From: a virus
DNA length: 25,849 nucleotides
IMG/VR virus record: IMGVR_UViG_3300043425_000765
Coordinates: 1-25,849 of that record
Direction: 5' to 3' (one strand)
The first letter of the stretch is position 1, and every line of letters starts with the position of its first letter. Shown here one piece after another: positions 12,824 through 19,750 of this stretch. The position numbers and the translations under genes are program-made. The notes beneath the pieces were generated by a model, which was given only the letters and a program-made list of their open reading frames with translations, was not told the DNA's origin and did not search any database.

Positions 12824-13246
12824 TCAAAGGACGTGCGTGATGCCGGCGATGATCAGCGGAATTTTGATCAGGATTTTCGAATCCCCCTGTTTTGCAGAAA
12901 AAGGATCTTCCATGAATTCGCATGCTTCCAGGTTATCCTGGCGGAACGTCAGACTGGAATCACCGAACAGGACCTGGATGGGGAACGGCTTGATCAACAG
13001 CGGATCCTTTGAAGGGGCCGCCTGAATGATCCGGCGCCATTCGTCCAGAAACAGCGTTATATCCGCCTCATATTCAATCATCCCATAACCACGGGAAACG
13101 GGTTCGTTTCCGGCGCCATAGTTGTTTTCTTTGTTTTGCTTCCGGGTGTAATTGATTTCCGTGATTCCGACGACCGGAACGCCGAACAGATTGAACTTAA
13201 TGTTCGACCAGGAATAATTCACGCCGTTTATCAGCGGTGTAGCCAT
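12824..13246 (-). CDS. Tail tube protein
   Basis: The 140-residue protein lies directly after the sheath gene and is of tube size. It is beta-rich: it starts MATPLINGVNYSWSNIKFNL, continues with a segment that ends in FGVPVVGITEINYTRKQNKE, and then has the NNYGAGNEPVSRGYG loop and the YEADITLFLDEWRRIIQAAP region. The C-terminal strand pair runs about 105-140. These features match tube proteins of contractile phages of Bacteroidota. It should polymerise inside the sheath as hexamer rings. A strong RNA hairpin follows the stop and may support high expression. Confidence 0.87.
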   Translation of the reverse strand: MATPLINGVNYSWSNIKFNLFGVPVVGITEINYTRKQNKENNYGAGNEPVSRGYGMIEYEADITLFLDEWRRIIQAAPSKDPLLIKPFPIQVLFGDSSLTFRQDNLEACEFMEDPFSAKQGDSKILIKIPLIIAGITHVL

Positions 13247-13256
13247 TTTTCAAATT

Positions 13257-14786
13257 TTATACGGTGACGTTGTAACCGATATTTACCACAATGTTTCGAC
13301 CTGTCGCGATCTGTACCAGGGTGACGTTGATCGTCAGGATTCCCGTTGACAGAACGTTTTGCTGGGTGTTCACAGATACGGCGAAACCAGACAGTTCCCC
13401 ATTTCGGACCATTTCGAACAGGGGGCCTTCAGCCAGTCCCTGGAAATATGCCACAGCTTCATCCGACAGCGTACCGTCAGCGTTTAGCGTGATGGGGGAA
13501 TTCAGGGCAGGCAGAACCGAAATGTAAATGACGCGGGTGGCCTTTTGCATTGTCCTGTTATCCGTGATATAGGCGTAATCCGAATTCAGGGCGATGCTGG
13601 TGGGGTTTTCGTTAAAATACGACCCCGCAATACCCACGAATTTCCGCAGGAACAGATACCGACGATCCTGCAGGACTGACAAAAGGCTGTCAGTTACGCT
13701 GGAATGGGAAAACAGGACGCCGTTTGCAAATGCCAGGACATCACATTCGGTTCCGTTGCTGATGTTGAACTGGGCCACCCAGGCAATGGAATGGGATACC
13801 TTCGCCCGTGCGACCGCTCCCAGGGCAGCGCCCAGGGTGGTCACCGACTTTCCGGTGGAATAGAACAGGCTCGCGCCGGTGGCGCCTCCATCCTGGGAAA
13901 TTACCGCTGTGCAATAATTCGCCGTCAGGGTGGACAGATCTGTCAGGGTGGAAACGTCAGCTGTGCCGCTGATGTCCGCGCCGTAAAGGGCTATGATCTC
14001 TTTATGGGCGGTGACGTTGGCCGCGCAAACATTGTGAATGGCGGTGATGTCCGCGCTTGCAAATGCCGCGCTGTCCTTGAAAATACCGATCTGCCTGATC
14101 TTGCCGGTGGCAAACGATTGGACAGTGGTGATTTCCGTAAACGTGTACGGCGAAGGGACCGCAAAAATCCCGACGAACAGGTTCCCCTGGGGTTGCAGGC
14201 GGAAATATTCGCTGATATGGTAGTGCCACACAGCATATTTGGACGCGACGCCCCCAGTGAACTGGGTGATCGTTCCTGCCAGGGTTGCCCCAGCGCTGTA
14301 TGTTGCGGTCAGCGGGGACCCAGTATTTAGAAAAATACCCATCCCCGCGCGGGCCGTGATTGTCACGGTGGCGGAATTCACGCTGGCGGTGTATCCGTGT
14401 GTATTTGTTCCTGAATTGATGACAGCGGCGATGCTGGTGGCAACATTTGCCACCGTGCTGTCCGCTGAAACCTTTGTGTAAACGCCCAGGGATACCGTGC
14501 GACCCAGATATTCAGCCACTTTGAGTTCAACGGTGTCCCCGTTGGCCCCGGCGGCTGTGACCAGGTATGACGCGGCGGCCTTTGTTTCATCGGAAAAGGT
14601 TCCGACGATGCCGGCGGCCTCTGCATCTGCCAGGCTGAAAAACTGTTTGATCCGGTTCGATACGCTGAATCCAGACGGAAGGTTCCCGCTGGTGTAGAAT
14701 ATCAGGCCCGAAATATGATCTTCACCGGGCAGCGGACGGCCCAGGCCGCCCTGTCCCAGATTGAATGTTATGTTATTTAATGCCAT
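13257..14786 (-). CDS. Contractile tail sheath protein (DUF2586-type)
   Basis: The 509-residue protein is the likely sheath. Its N-terminus (INTITFNL-like: MALNNITFNLGQGGLGRPLP) resembles DUF2586 sheath proteins of Bacteroidota phages. A middle insertion domain (about residues 90-180, Thr/Ala-rich and beta-like) is followed by the core with YHISEYFRLQPQGNLFVGIF (about 188-207). The C-terminal part contains the YAYITDNRTMQKATRVIYIS region (about 406-425) and EAVAYFQGLAEGPLFEMV (about 443-460), near the region that joins subunits. The order sheath-tube-chaperone-tape measure is standard for myophages and supports the call. It starts 13 bases past the small gene upstream. Confidence 0.9.
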   Translation of the reverse strand: MALNNITFNLGQGGLGRPLPGEDHISGLIFYTSGNLPSGFSVSNRIKQFFSLADAEAAGIVGTFSDETKAAASYLVTAAGANGDTVELKVAEYLGRTVSLGVYTKVSADSTVANVATSIAAVINSGTNTHGYTASVNSATVTITARAGMGIFLNTGSPLTATYSAGATLAGTITQFTGGVASKYAVWHYHISEYFRLQPQGNLFVGIFAVPSPYTFTEITTVQSFATGKIRQIGIFKDSAAFASADITAIHNVCAANVTAHKEIIALYGADISGTADVSTLTDLSTLTANYCTAVISQDGGATGASLFYSTGKSVTTLGAALGAVARAKVSHSIAWVAQFNISNGTECDVLAFANGVLFSHSSVTDSLLSVLQDRRYLFLRKFVGIAGSYFNENPTSIALNSDYAYITDNRTMQKATRVIYISVLPALNSPITLNADGTLSDEAVAYFQGLAEGPLFEMVRNGELSGFAVSVNTQQNVLSTGILTINVTLVQIATGRNIVVNIGYNVTV

Positions 14787-14799
14787 TAGGCGGGGGTTT

Positions 14800-15018
14800 T
14801 TATCCGTTCAGAATCTGTTCACGGCTGTGCGGCGTGAATCCAGGTTTTTCAGCAAAAAACCAGTTCCCATTATCATCCATCCATACACAGTTGATATGCG
14901 GATATTTGATCAGCGTTGATTTCAGTTCATCGCTTATTTCAGGCCCGTCAGTGAATGGCAGTGCATCATTGACGTCATCCTGGGGGATCTGTTCAGCTTG
15001 CTTTTTTGGGCGTCCCAT
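14800..15018 (-). CDS. Small acidic protein of unknown function between capsid and sheath
   Basis: With the start at 15018 the protein has 72 residues, beginning MGRPKKQAEQIPQDD. The reading frame is open to an ATG at 15069, but that would overlap the upstream gene by 31 bases. The ATG at 15018 has the A-rich leader (AACCAAACAAACACTGAACACC) seen before other starts. A short basic head is followed by an acidic middle (DDVNDALPFTDGPEISDELK) and a C-terminal segment (INCVWMDDNGNWFFAEKPGF) that reads like a small beta hairpin. No family is recognised. Its place, between capsid and sheath, is that of Mu gp35/gp38-like small proteins, so a neck or assembly role is possible. Confidence 0.68.
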   Translation of the reverse strand: MGRPKKQAEQIPQDDVNDALPFTDGPEISDELKSTLIKYPHINCVWMDDNGNWFFAEKPGFTPHSREQILNG

Positions 15019-15038
15019 GGTGTTCAGTGTTTGTTTGG

Positions 15039-15467
15039 TTAAAGGACCACGCGGCTTTGTTCGACCCATTTGGTCCCATTAAATCGGAACGTTATGATCG
15101 CGTTCAATCCGCTGGAAAGGGTGGCAGTTCCCGCGCTGACCCAGTTGGTCCCGGTGAACTTTATCAGGTCGCCGCTGGTGCCAGTGATCTGCAGGGTGAT
15201 CTGGTCGCCGTAGTAACTGTTTGTCACTGTCGGGGACTTAAAGGTCAGGGAATCCAGGGCGGCCACTTTGTAAATGGTTTCCCAGGCATTTGGGGCGATG
15301 GTCACGCTGTCTGCACCAGCTGCATCCGTTACGCTGACCAGCTTGAAGGTCAAAACGCGGCCAGTGTTATCGGTGTTTTTTGCAGTTCCAAAACGGGGGG
15401 ATGTGCTTTGTGCATTCACTACTGACATCGTGAAAATAAAGGCGAATAATGCGATCAGATTTTTCAT
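15039..15467 (-). CDS. Small exported protein next to the major capsid gene
   Basis: The 142-residue protein starts with a clear signal peptide (MKNLIALFAFIFTMSVVNAQ; cleavage after NA before Q). The mature part is beta-rich (FGTAKNTDNTGRVLTFKLVS to NGTKWVEQSRVVL) and has no Cys and few charges. Small beta proteins in this position, right after the capsid protein, are often capsid decoration proteins. A secretion signal contradicts this and suggests instead an envelope or surface role, or an N-terminus used differently. It starts 55 bases after the capsid stop, behind a hairpin, with an A-rich leader. The function is not known. Confidence 0.7.
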   Translation of the reverse strand: MKNLIALFAFIFTMSVVNAQSTSPRFGTAKNTDNTGRVLTFKLVSVTDAAGADSVTIAPNAWETIYKVAALDSLTFKSPTVTNSYYGDQITLQITGTSGDLIKFTGTNWVSAGTATLSSGLNAIITFRFNGTKWVEQSRVVL

Positions 15468-15483
15468 GTCTGTATTTATTTAA

Positions 15484-15507
15484 GGGGCGACCGTTTCAGA
15501 TCGCCCC
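15484..15507 (-). other. RNA hairpin directly after the major capsid gene
   Basis: GGGGCGA (15484-15490) and TCGCCCC (15501-15507) form a perfect 7-bp GC-rich stem with a 10-base loop, 15 bases past the capsid stop. On the minus strand it is followed by TTAAATAAATA. The weak T-run suggests partial termination or transcript protection, which would favour capsid protein over downstream products. Confidence 0.6.
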
Positions 15508-15522
15508 GGTTTTAGGTTTTGT

Positions 15523-16521
15523 TTAGCTGTTGAAATAATCGGACGTCAGGGTGGTGTACAGGAATACCTGGTCGCTGAATCCGTACTGGACGTCAAATTT
15601 CATCAATCCCTTCAGGAAAAACAGTTCACTGTTGTTTTGCAAACGCATCAGCTGCAAATTGTTGTCCTCTGTTGAGTTCATACCGACGTACAGGTTTGAA
15701 CTGGTGTCAGGCAGGCCCTCGCAAAAAAGGATGGTGTCATCAGGGAAACCAGCCAAAGGAACGATTTCGTAGCCTTTCCATGGTTTGATCCCGGCGTCCA
15801 TGGTGTTCAAACCTTTGAACGTCGTACCCTGTACCAGGGCAGTTTGATAAAGCTGTTCAGTTTCGATGGACATGAAAAACTTCATCCGCTTGTATCTGTT
15901 CGGACTGGCCAACAGCGCTTTTTTGTTGATGGCCACGGACTGGATCAACAGATCCAATTTGTCCAGGATGTTGGATGTCGTCAGTGCGACGGGGTTGGCA
16001 ATGAAACGAACGTCGCTGTCATTGACCATTTTTTTCATGAATCCATCCATGAACATTAACTGACCTTTGCCGCTGTCACCAGGGGTGGCGTTATACGTTT
16101 TGGATCCCATCCAAAATTCGGTTTCAATGACCTCAAATGTCCTGTTCAGGGCAATTTGCATCATGTAGTTTTCCGCGGTCAATGGGAGTTCACGCGCCAA
16201 CAGGGTCGGGGACAGCTGTTCTGCCAGCCAGTGTTCCTCAAAATCGCGCGGGTTAAATTCGGTGTAGAACATGTGATCATCAGGAAACAAACTGCGTCCG
16301 TCGATCGTGAATTTCCCGTTTGTGGCGTTGGATGTCGGGGTTGCCTGGCGGGGCTGCAAAGGGTTGGACAGGTCGATCCGTCCAATGGTGTGCTTTTTCT
16401 TAATACCGTCTTTTACATAGACAGCGCCCTTTTGGATGGTATCCATGCCGAAGGTCGCAGGCAGCCAGAAATAACTGGCGAACGTACCGGCGTACTGTGT
16501 ATCGTTTATGATCAATGACAT
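15523..16521 (-). CDS. Major capsid protein
   Basis: The 332-residue protein follows the protease/scaffold gene by 29 bases, the standard place for the capsid subunit. It is expected to adopt the HK97 fold: an N-terminal arm (about 1-70), an E-loop/spine region (about residues 85-135, LFPDDHMFYTEFNPRDF-EEH), a P-domain with long helices (NILDKLDLLIQSVA and ALNRTFEVIETEFWMG), and a C-terminal beta A-domain (GYEIVPLAGFPDDTILF to QYGFSDQVFLYTT). The fold is inferred; sequence similarity that I can see is with capsid proteins of Bacteroidota phages. A stable hairpin follows the gene. Expression is expected to be very high. Confidence 0.85.
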   Translation of the reverse strand: MSLIINDTQYAGTFASYFWLPATFGMDTIQKGAVYVKDGIKKKHTIGRIDLSNPLQPRQATPTSNATNGKFTIDGRSLFPDDHMFYTEFNPRDFEEHWLAEQLSPTLLARELPLTAENYMMQIALNRTFEVIETEFWMGSKTYNATPGDSGKGQLMFMDGFMKKMVNDSDVRFIANPVALTTSNILDKLDLLIQSVAINKKALLASPNRYKRMKFFMSIETEQLYQTALVQGTTFKGLNTMDAGIKPWKGYEIVPLAGFPDDTILFCEGLPDTSSNLYVGMNSTEDNNLQLMRLQNNSELFFLKGLMKFDVQYGFSDQVFLYTTLTSDYFNS

Positions 16522-16550
16522 AAAACTGTGATTTTACTGGGTTTGATTGA

Positions 16551-17039
16551 TTATTTCTGTTTCAGGTTGTTCATCACCCGCGCCATCAAATGGCCGGCGG
16601 TCGTGCTGACTTCATTTTTGTTTTGCGGATCCACCTGGATGGTTACCGCTGCTTTGTTCAGGGGCAGGGATTCCAGCATGGTTTTCACGCCATCCATGTC
16701 GTCTTTTGCCTTTGCGGTCCAGGCCGAAATCGTGACATCATCATTTTTGATGCGTCCCTGGGCGGCGTAACCTTTGACCATGTTGGTGGCATCTGCCAGG
16801 GCTTTAGCTTCCTGGGCGGCGTTCCTTTCGCTTTCCAGTTCGGTCAGTTTGTCCTGGGCGGCCTGCAGATCTTCAGCGGCTTTCCGGGCAGCTGTTTCGC
16901 GGGCAGCTATGTCGTCTTTCAGGGTTTGGATCGTTTGATCCCTTTCAGTCAGCTGGTTTTGTACGGATTCAATGGCCGCGACTATGCTGGCCTCCGCGGC
17001 GTCGTCCTGCAAACCCAGCTTGTTTGTCACCAGTTTCAT
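16551..17039 (-). CDS. Possible internal start for a free scaffold protein (Mu Z-like)
   Basis: Met222 of the protease-scaffold gene starts a 162-residue frame exactly at the border between protease and scaffold (MKLVTNKLGLQDDAAEASIV). The sequence before it (AACCCCACCGAAAAAA) is A-rich, like other starts here, and lacks a clear Shine-Dalgarno motif. The coiled coil of about 75 residues (SVQNQLTERDQTIQTLKDD onward) fits a scaffold core. In phage Mu, Z is made this way from within I. Whether it occurs here is inferred by analogy. Confidence 0.45.
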   Translation of the reverse strand: MKLVTNKLGLQDDAAEASIVAAIESVQNQLTERDQTIQTLKDDIAARETAARKAAEDLQAAQDKLTELESERNAAQEAKALADATNMVKGYAAQGRIKNDDVTISAWTAKAKDDMDGVKTMLESLPLNKAAVTIQVDPQNKNEVSTTAGHLMARVMNNLKQK

Positions 17040-17702
17040 TTTTTTCGGTGGGGTTTTGTTATCGAAATATTGATTCAAAATTTTGCTGGATGCTTTCCAG
17101 TATGCTGTCGGGCTGTCTGCCAGGGCTTTCCTGGGGGCGTTCAGGCCGGCTGTCGATTCCACTTCATCGCACAGGTTCATTGTCCTGGCTTCATCTGCAT
17201 TGATGAACGTTGTCCGCTCCATCATCACGGCGACAGCCTGGGCGTCCATCCCTGATTTCTGGGAAATGATTTTGTTCAGGCTTTCTTTCATGGACGACAA
17301 AACGCCGCTGGATTGATCCGCGCTGTCCGCGCTGTAGGGATTGTGGTACATTAAGATCCCATAATCAGCCATGATCCGCCGGCGGCCACATTGAAAAATC
17401 ACGCCGGCCATACTGGCAGCAATTCCCGCGCAATATGTATCGACTTTTGTTTTCGTCTTTAGGATGGCATTACAAATGTTGTACCCATCGACGACGGACC
17501 CGCCTATGGAATTGATCCATACCTGGATCCGTTTTTTACCCATACCGTCCAGCGTCATCAATTCAGCGGCGAACCTGCTGCCATCAATGCCGTACCCGTT
17601 GGATTCGTCAAACCCGCCTATGTGCTTATCCAGCATCATTATGGGTTCCTCTGATTCCGGGTTCCTGCAATATTCCATGTATGTTTTGTCAACGTATGCC
17701 AT
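16551..17702 (-). CDS. ClpP-like prohead protease fused to scaffold domain (Mu I/Z-like)
   Basis: The 383-residue protein has an N-terminal S14 (ClpP-like) protease domain (about residues 25-190) and a C-terminal Glu/Ala-rich coiled-coil scaffold (about 230-305), followed by a tail with a capsid-binding-like end. Oligomer motif WINSIGGSVVDGYNICNAI is present. The nucleophile is Ser97 in GIAASMAG and the base is His120 in YHNPYS. The acid should lie in MERTTFINADEA, where ClpP-type enzymes carry Asp; here the aligned position is Thr164. In Mu, protease I contains the scaffold Z as an internal start; Met222 (17039) in PPKKMKLVTNK may serve the same way. It lies directly before the capsid gene. 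Confidence 0.9.
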   Translation of the reverse strand: MAYVDKTYMEYCRNPESEEPIMMLDKHIGGFDESNGYGIDGSRFAAELMTLDGMGKKRIQVWINSIGGSVVDGYNICNAILKTKTKVDTYCAGIAASMAGVIFQCGRRRIMADYGILMYHNPYSADSADQSSGVLSSMKESLNKIISQKSGMDAQAVAVMMERTTFINADEARTMNLCDEVESTAGLNAPRKALADSPTAYWKASSKILNQYFDNKTPPKKMKLVTNKLGLQDDAAEASIVAAIESVQNQLTERDQTIQTLKDDIAARETAARKAAEDLQAAQDKLTELESERNAAQEAKALADATNMVKGYAAQGRIKNDDVTISAWTAKAKDDMDGVKTMLESLPLNKAAVTIQVDPQNKNEVSTTAGHLMARVMNNLKQK

Positions 17703-17733
17703 AGATCGCCTGTAAATTACTGACCCGTCAAAA

Positions 17734-17756
17734 TGTGGCCGTTTTTATACGCCACA
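17734..17756 (-). other. Weak hairpin before the protease gene
   Basis: TGTGGC (17734-17739) and GCCACA (17751-17756) can pair, with A/T-rich flanks that mirror each other (CAAAA...AAAATTG). On the minus strand the stem is followed by TTTTG, a weak terminator-like pattern. It lies in the 71-base gap between the small DNA-binding-like gene and the protease gene, so it could end or attenuate the transcript there. I found no convincing promoter in this gap. Confidence 0.4.
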
Positions 17757-17773
17757 AAATTGGATCCTGGTTG

Positions 17774-17992
17774 TCAATAGTGGTTTTTACCGTGTCGTAA
17801 AATTCTGTCATGTTCGTGTTTGGGCATGCGATCAAAAAATTCCTTTAGCGCCTGGGTGACGACCTCCGATTTCCTCATTTCATTTGCCGCGGCGTATGCC
17901 ACCGTCAAATTGTGATATTTCGGGGGTGGATAACTGTGAACCCGTCTTTTTAGCGCTTCCTTTGTGGATTGATAGGTTTTTCGGTTGCCCAT
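17774..17992 (-). CDS. Small basic protein, ribbon-helix-helix-like
   Basis: The 72-residue protein is basic, with many Lys, Arg and His. The segment KYHNLTVAYAAANEMRKSEVVTQALKEFFDRMP (residues about 25-57) reads as strand-helix-turn-helix, with the SEVVTQALKEFF second helix typical of ribbon-helix-helix DNA-binding proteins. It could be a small regulator of phage or host genes. The first 24 residues are a basic extension (RKTYQSTKEALKRRVHSYPPP). The gene lies alone between structural genes, 15 bases from the 96-residue gene and 71 bases from the protease. A weak hairpin follows. The family call is tentative. Confidence 0.55.
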   Translation of the reverse strand: MGNRKTYQSTKEALKRRVHSYPPPKYHNLTVAYAAANEMRKSEVVTQALKEFFDRMPKHEHDRILRHGKNHY

Positions 17993-18007
17993 ATTTGGTT
18001 TGAAAGT

Positions 18008-18298
18008 TTAACATGTATTTCCCGTCGGAACGCCTACCTCCCCATTTCCAAAATCCAGATAATAAATGGTCCCGGCGTTATTTTTGACGTACCCGTATCC
18101 GGTTAAACGTGTGGTCAGTTGCGGATTCGTATAAATTACCACCCCGACCCCAATATTCGAATAGATTCCACTGATGAAATACAGGTTCGGGCTTTCGCCA
18201 CAGATCTGATTTTCAACGGTGGAAACGGCCACCTGGATGACCGTGTACCCACCAGATGGACCAGCCCCAGACAGGGCGTTCACATATCTTTTGATCAT
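18008..18298 (-). CDS. Small hypothetical protein with an exposed-domain-like C-terminus
   Basis: The 96-residue protein has two parts. The first (about 1-45) is beta-like (GGYTVIQVAVSTVENQI). The second (about 50-96, VVIYTNPQLTTRLTGYGYVK, then GTIYYLDFGNGEVG, ending TGNTC) resembles a short module frequently seen at the C-terminus of surface and fibre proteins in Bacteroidota, but I do not name it firmly. The final residue is Cys. It starts one base after the fibre-like gene and may be its partner or a tip protein. Confidence 0.6.
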   Translation of the reverse strand: MIKRYVNALSGAGPSGGYTVIQVAVSTVENQICGESPNLYFISGIYSNIGVGVVIYTNPQLTTRLTGYGYVKNNAGTIYYLDFGNGEVGVPTGNTC

Positions 18299-18299
18299 T

Positions 18300-19070
18300 T
18301 TACAGGGCCTGTTTTAGTGTGTATGAAACCTCATGCACCCCTGTAGCGTTCAATCCCGCGTACAGGAAATAAATCACGTTAGTATTGCTGGCGACGTTTG
18401 CCAGGTTTCCGCCATCCTGCAGGACGACGCCATCCACGGGCTGATTGATCGTCAGGGTCCGACCGGCTCCGAATATCCATTTCATTCGAACGACAGCCCC
18501 AGGGATGGCATTTGTGAAATCAAATGACAGGGCCGCGTTTACTGGGGCATCCGCAAAAAATACGGACTGGTCCTGATCAAATTTGACCGTAAACGTCGAA
18601 GGTAGGGACGCGATCTGCACATTTTTCAGGGGCAGCTGGGTGTTGACCATGTTTCCAAAATCGAACAGGCCGGATCCACTGGCGGCGTTTGTGAAAACGA
18701 TCTTTCGGATTTCATGAACGTTCCGCTGGACGCCATCCGTAAAGGTCACCGGGTCAGCGTTTGTTTGATAATAGGACGTCTGGACGTTTGCAACAGCTGC
18801 CTGGCTGACGTTCAGGTTGAAGGCGTCCACCAGGTAAACTTCCCCGGCGAAATAAACGGCCCCGGCTGTGACGTTCATGACGCTGGTGGATCCTGTGTTC
18901 AATACCCCGAACAGGATGTATGCCCTGGTATTATCAATGTCCCGCCCGATCAGGTTGCGCGCAATGGCGTTCAGGGCTTCCTGGTATGCCAGTTGTACAT
19001 GATCCAGCGTTCCGCCCTTCACGGGCATCCCTGTACTGTTGGTGATGTTTGCAGTCGATAGTTTACGCAT
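18300..19070 (-). CDS. Phage tail/fibre-like structural protein
   Basis: The 256-residue protein is predicted to be beta-rich and has the composition of tail fibre or baseplate appendage proteins: Asn, Thr, Val, Ala rich with few Cys. A short helical N-terminus (LDHVQLAYQEALNAIARNL, about residues 22-40) is followed by segments such as GVLNTGSTSVMNVTAGAVYF and FGAGRTLTINQPVDGVVLQD. It lies directly after the baseplate J and partner genes, with gaps of only 1 base on both sides, which is where short fibres and tail-collar proteins are usually found. I cannot assign a specific family. It may decorate the baseplate or bind the host. Confidence 0.68.
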   Translation of the reverse strand: MRKLSTANITNSTGMPVKGGTLDHVQLAYQEALNAIARNLIGRDIDNTRAYILFGVLNTGSTSVMNVTAGAVYFAGEVYLVDAFNLNVSQAAVANVQTSYYQTNADPVTFTDGVQRNVHEIRKIVFTNAASGSGLFDFGNMVNTQLPLKNVQIASLPSTFTVKFDQDQSVFFADAPVNAALSFDFTNAIPGAVVRMKWIFGAGRTLTINQPVDGVVLQDGGNLANVASNTNVIYFLYAGLNATGVHEVSYTLKQAL

Positions 19071-19071
19071 G

Positions 19072-19749
19072 TCAGTATGTTGTTATGTTGTAGGTGATGC
19101 CGGCGGGGACGTAACGGTCCACAAAGGCGCGAAATATTTTTTCATTATTGATCAGGGACGGATCCAGTGCATTGAAAACGGCGACCGGGCAGTAAATTGT
19201 AAAATTGAACTGGACTGAATATGTGAACTGATTGATGACATATTCCACGGATCCAGACGAATAAACGACTGAACTGCCTGTTTCCACGGCGGTGGATCTG
19301 AAAACGGGGATGGGGACGCCGTTGGTGCTGATGTAAATGTCCGACGTGTTTGGGGGCTGCCTGAAAACAGTTCCGAACCATGTGTTCATCGCATATTCCA
19401 GCGTCAGTTTGTTCCCATTGTACAGGATCCGTTCCGACATGCCGATAAAATTGAACTGGATGACCCGCCAGGTGGCCACGGTCGTCGGGACGTCTGTATT
19501 ATTGTTAACCAGGCTTTCATACACGATTTTATTGTATTTGACCTGATCGTATTTATTATATGGCGACGTATTGACCCACTGGGGGGCGGTGGATCCGGTC
19601 CTGAATGATCCAAAATACAGATCCCGCAAATACTGCAGGGGCGACAGCAATATTTTCACCCAGGCGACCGAACGGGTGAATCGTTTGTCTGGGGGCAGCA
19701 TTTGCGCTGCAAATTTTGCATAATCTATGTCGTAAATCGTGTTCGGCAT
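19072..19749 (-). CDS. Baseplate partner protein with carbohydrate-binding-like segment
   Basis: The 225-residue protein follows baseplate J by one base, the slot of Mu gp48 / P2 gpI, the wedge partner. Its middle part (residues about 55-97: APQWVNTSPYNKYDQVKYN, then IVYESLVNNNTDVPTTVATW) has the W...Y..GD-V-Y...Y...N..P...W pattern of small chitin-binding type-3 (CBM5/12-like) modules, though without a strict match. The N-terminal helix (LSPLQYLRDLYFG) and the C-terminal Tyr-rich strands (VIYSS to AGITYNITTY) flank it. It may act as wedge protein and also touch cell-surface glycans. The wedge assignment is from position only. Confidence 0.65.
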   Translation of the reverse strand: MPNTIYDIDYAKFAAQMLPPDKRFTRSVAWVKILLSPLQYLRDLYFGSFRTGSTAPQWVNTSPYNKYDQVKYNKIVYESLVNNNTDVPTTVATWRVIQFNFIGMSERILYNGNKLTLEYAMNTWFGTVFRQPPNTSDIYISTNGVPIPVFRSTAVETGSSVVYSSGSVEYVINQFTYSVQFNFTIYCPVAVFNALDPSLINNEKIFRAFVDRYVPAGITYNITTY

Positions 19750-19750
19750 A

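Noticed and set aside
13704-14330. Open plus-strand frame opposite the sheath gene
   Set aside because: Its composition (Arg/Gly/Cys-rich) and lack of any recognisable domain mark it as a shadow of the sheath gene.
16590-17255. Long open plus-strand frame opposite the protease-scaffold gene
   Set aside because: The opposite strand encodes a well-supported ClpP-like fusion. The plus-strand product is Phe/Gly/Cys-rich, typical of an antisense shadow.
17703-17773. Promoter before the protease gene
   Set aside because: A TTTG with a second TTTG about 22 bases on is present, but the TA of the -7 element is missing, and the motifs are the symmetrical flanks of a hairpin.
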